Positions 61,152-64,000 of a stretch of DNA of 64,000 nucleotides are shown here, one piece after another (position 1 is the first letter of the stretch; the number at the start of each line of letters is the position of its first letter). The stretch spans positions 54,282,052 to 54,346,051 of the forward strand of contig NC_133771.1 of assembly GCF_003597395.2 (NCBI RefSeq), given 5' to 3'. The notes under the pieces were generated by a model, which saw nothing but the letters and a program-made list of their open reading frames with translations, had not been told where the DNA came from and searched no databases. This DNA is from Chelonoidis abingdonii (lineage: Eukaryota > Chordata > Testudines > Testudinidae). A program made the translations under genes and the position numbers.

Positions 61152-61858
61152 GGTGTAATGGGATGGGACTCACCCCTGCGGCACCTCCTACTGGTCGTCT
61201 CTGGGAATTAGTGTTTCTAGCCTCCAGAGCACCCTCTGCAGGCTGATATCCCACTGTTGCTGACCCCCATCTCTCTCCCAGGACCCAGTGCCCTTGTCTT
61301 TGTGGTGCTGCCCCTGGCAATACCCCTGCAGTCTCTGGATCTCCCCACCCAGGAAACCCCCAACCCTCTATCCCCACCTTGCCTCAGTCATGGGCTACTA
61401 CCAGTTACCATCTAGCCTCCGCTCACTGGGGCAGACTGCAGTGTACAAGCAACTCATCATAGGCAAGGGGGGTTTGGACCTGCTGCCTTTGCCTACCCGT
61501 GGGCTGCCCCCTGCAACTCCAGTACTTAATTGGCCTTCCACTAGGCTGCAGCCTGGGGGTTTTCCAGGGCAGCACTCCCCAGCTCCCTTGGCCTTCCCCC
61601 ATCTGTGTTCCACTTCGGGTACCTACTGTCAGCTCTCTGAAGCCAGGTTCCTCCCTCTTAAAGCTAGAGAGAGTCTCTGCCAGCTCCTGGCTCACTCGCC
61701 TTTTACAGAGCCAGCTGCGGCCTGATTGGAGCATGGCTGCAGCTGTAGTTGTTTCCCCAATCAGCCGAGGCTTGCTTCTTTCCTAGTAGCAGCCCTCTTG
61801 CAGTCTTAGCCCTCTCTCAGGGCTGATTTCAAGCCCTTCCAAGCAGGAGTGGGGAGAC
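61152..61858 (-). mobile_element. LTR of family X, minus strand, diverged copy
   Basis: On the plus strand it begins TGTAATGGGATGGGACTCAC and ends 'aggagtggggagacaca'. It aligns throughout with 31421-32077: 'ggaattagtgtttctagcctcc', 'gcaccctctgcaggctg', 'ttaccatctagcctccgctcactggggcaga', 'ctgcagcctgggggttttccagg' and 'gcggcctgattgga'. Clear divergence from the 31 kb copy shows an independent insertion. Open frames of 95-145 codons here come from its low stop density. Confidence 0.78.
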
Positions 61859-62220
61859 ACATGGAGAAAGCAGAAGAATATTCCTCTTCCCTGTACTTAT
61901 TCTTGTCATAAGAGGCTAAATATATCTGATATGATTAATTAAGAATTACTGATGTAAGAAGTTACATAATAGCTTTTCAGTAGTGAATAAAAATCAGTGA
62001 AGAATAAATGCCTTTTGTCAACTCTTATTATTCCAGTTTATTCCAAGTGCCCAGAATGCCCAGATAGTATAGGCAATGTCACCGTACTTTTATGGAAATA
62101 TCCCAGTATATTCTTGTTCCTTATTGCATTGAGGGATAAGAAGGTATGGGAAAGTCTCTAAGTTTCTCTTAGAGAAAGAATGCAAAAAGTGCACCTCTTA
62201 TAGGCAAAGAGGAAAAAAAT
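61859..62220. other. AT-rich non-coding stretch
   Basis: No gene or recognised repeat. Confidence 0.5.
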
Positions 62221-62221
62221 A

Positions 62222-62635
62222 GGAAATACAGGAATTGTCATTTTGCATCAGGTCAGTGGTCCATCTAAACCACTATCTTTTCTCTGACAGTGACCTTTAC
62301 CAGATACTTCAGAGAAAGATGTTAAGTTGGTATGGGATAATATGCCCTCCACATTATATCACCTCCTAAACTCTAATAATTAGAGATTGTTTTAAGCCTT
62401 GAAAGATGAGGCTTAACATTCAAAACTTGTTACCACATAACTTTGGGTTTTATTAGTGTTCATGTAAATTTCCAATCCTTTTTAATCTTGCTAAGATTTT
62501 AGCCAGAATGACATCCTGCAGTAGTGAGTTACACAGTCTAATTACATTGTCTGAAAAATGTATTTTTATATTTGCCTCCTTTTATTGTCATTGACAGTCC
62601 CCTTCTCCTTCTGTTATAAGATGGGTTAAACATCT
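62222..62635 (-). mobile_element. LINE 3' fragment (CR1-like), minus strand
   Basis: Contains CATCAGGTCAGTGGTCCATC, 'ctctgacagtgacctttaccagatacttcagag', 'gggataatatgccctcc', then 'aatgacatcctgcagtagtgagttacacagtctaatta', in the order known from a reptile LINE 3' region read in reverse. All frames are closed. Confidence 0.72.
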
Positions 62636-62642
62636 AACCATC

Positions 62643-63195
62643 TCTGCATAGAATCACAGAATCGTACAACTGGAAGGGATCTCAAGAGGTTATGTAGACC
62701 TTTCCTCTGAATTCATGGAAGGACTAAGTATTAGCTAGACCATCCCTGACTGGTGTTTGTCTAACCTATTCTTAAAAATCTTCAGTGTTGGAGATTCCAC
62801 AATCTCCCTAGACAATTATTCCAGTGCTTAACCACCTTGATAGGTAGGAAATTTTTTCTAATGTCCAACCTAAACCGTCCTTGCTGCAATGTAAGTCCAT
62901 TGCTTCTTGTTCTATCCTCAGAGGTTAAGGAGAATAATTTTTCTCCCTCCTCCTTGTAACAACTTTTTATGTAACATCATTCATTATTTTATATACTCAA
63001 TCATGTTACTTTTTATTAATATCCTTTCAACAGTAAACAATCAATCTTCATAGAAGAGTTTTTCCAGGTCCTTAATCATTCTTGTCATCCTACTCTGAAC
63101 CCCTCTAATTCTGCAATTTCCTTTTTGAGATGGGCTAACTAGCACTGTGCACAGTATTCCAGATGAGGCCCTATCACTGATTTATACAAAATACA
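62643..63195 (-). mobile_element. CR1 LINE 3' end, minus strand
   Basis: The plus strand starts GAATCACAGAATCGTACAAC, the inverted CR1 tail. It continues through 'ctagacaattattccagtgcttaaccacc', 'ttctaatgtccaacctaaaccgtccttgctgcaat', 'tcttgttctatcctcagaggttaa' to 'ttgtcatcctactctgaacccctctaa' and 'gcacagtattccagatgaggcc', the end of the reverse transcriptase region. About 550 bp, 5'-truncated and decayed. Confidence 0.92.
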
Positions 63196-63225
63196 TTATC
63201 ACATTTTCTCTATTAGTCTCTAACC

Positions 63226-63524
63226 CAGGGGTAGGCAACCTATGGCACAGGTGTCGAAGGCAGCACGCGAGCTGATTTTCAGTGGCGCTCACACTGCCCA
63301 GGTCCTGGCCGGGGGGGCTCTGCATTTTAATTTAATTTTAAATGAAGCTTTTAAACATTTTAAAAACCTTATTTACTTTACATACAACAATAGTTTAGTT
63401 ATATATTATAGACTTAGAGTAAGAGACCTTCTAAAAACTTTAAAATGTATTGCCGGCGAAACCTTAAATGAGAGTGAATAAATGAATACTTGGCACAGCA
63501 CTTCTGAAAGGTTGCCGACCCCTG
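63226..63524. mobile_element. hAT (Charlie-type) MITE with 8-bp target duplication
   Basis: A 299-bp element. The left end CAGGGGTAGGCAACC pairs with the right end GGTTGCCGACCCCTG (14 of 15). The flanks CTCTAACC (63218-63225) and CTCTACCC (63525-63532) match at 7 of 8. The 79-codon frame inside is not a gene. Confidence 0.92.
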
Positions 63525-63532
63525 CTCTACCC

Positions 63533-64000
63533 CATTCCTTATACAACCTAAAATCTTTGTTCTTTAACCATAGCTACATTTTGAGCTGAGGTCTTCATTA
63601 AGCTGTCTATAGCTACACTAAGGTCTCTTCGCTGAGCTGACACAGTTAATTTAGAACTCTGTAAGGTATATGAGTAGATTAATTTTTTGGCTCCAATGTG
63701 CATTACTAGTGATCGGTTAAAAATTGTCTGCATTAATTCCTTCCTCTGCATTTTCCAGTGGGTCTTATCTTTGTGTGTCTTGATCATAAACTCTCTGAGT
63801 TAAAGACCATCTAATATCTATATCTTGTGCACACTGTTGGTAACTGACCTCCCCCCCCCACTCCCGACATTTCTAAACATGTAGTTGTAGACTAGAAAGC
63901 ACCAGCATTTGGAGGCTGCTAGTACTATGTCAAAATGGTGTATTTTTACTATAGCTCAGAGTATAATGTGTTCAGCTATTTATAAAATATGAGGATGGAC
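63533..64000. other. Non-coding stretch to window end
   Basis: No gene seen. Contains a C-run at about 63851-63860. A 79-codon minus frame at 63548-63787 has no domain. Confidence 0.5.

Noticed and set aside
61288..61725. 145-codon plus-strand frame and its minus-strand partners
   Set aside because: They lie in an LTR-type repeat. Other copies of the repeat do not keep the same frames.
63242..63481. 79-codon frame near the window end
   Set aside because: It lies wholly inside a hAT-like MITE with clear end repeats and target duplication.
1..64000. CRISPR array, operon or other prokaryotic system
   Set aside because: There are no regularly spaced direct repeats, no dense gene packing and no ribosome-binding pattern. 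The repeat content is vertebrate.

Overview
The window looks like non-coding DNA from a turtle. The evidence is its repeat content: CR1-type LINE 3' ends, MIR/CORE-SINE tails, foldback elements, several long-terminal-repeat families and short inverted-repeat DNA transposons, in combinations I associate with turtle genomes. This rests on recognition of families, not on a database search. I see no protein-coding gene, rRNA, tRNA or CRISPR array that I can support. The long open frames lie in repeats, across N gaps, or in a GC-rich block without a recognisable domain.

Layout. 1-21 kb is AT-rich intergenic or intronic DNA with scattered repeats: a palindromic MITE (1.1 kb), a LINE end (2.0 kb), a solo LTR with 5-bp target duplications around a 583-N gap (4.1-4.9 kb), a Harbinger-like MITE (10.5 kb) and others. 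21.8-29.1 kb is a distinct GC-richer block with ancient SINE tails and two minus-strand segments that have good splice-site context. 29.8-30.8 kb is a LINE reverse-transcriptase end. 31.3-41.15 kb holds two near-identical ~4.6 kb copies separated by a 25-N gap and a fragment of a Penelope-like retroelement. The copies differ mainly by single-base indels, so this looks like an assembly duplication. 41.4-64 kb is again AT-rich, with LTRs, hAT-like MITEs with clean 8-bp target duplications, foldback elements, a 69-T homopolymer and two adjacent LINE ends.

Nothing here works together as a pathway or operon. The value of the window is in its transposon history (nested insertions, measurable target duplications), in assembly problems that could mislead gene or duplication calls, and in one weak candidate for a spliced non-coding or degraded transcript. 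I looked for a novel biological system and did not find one.
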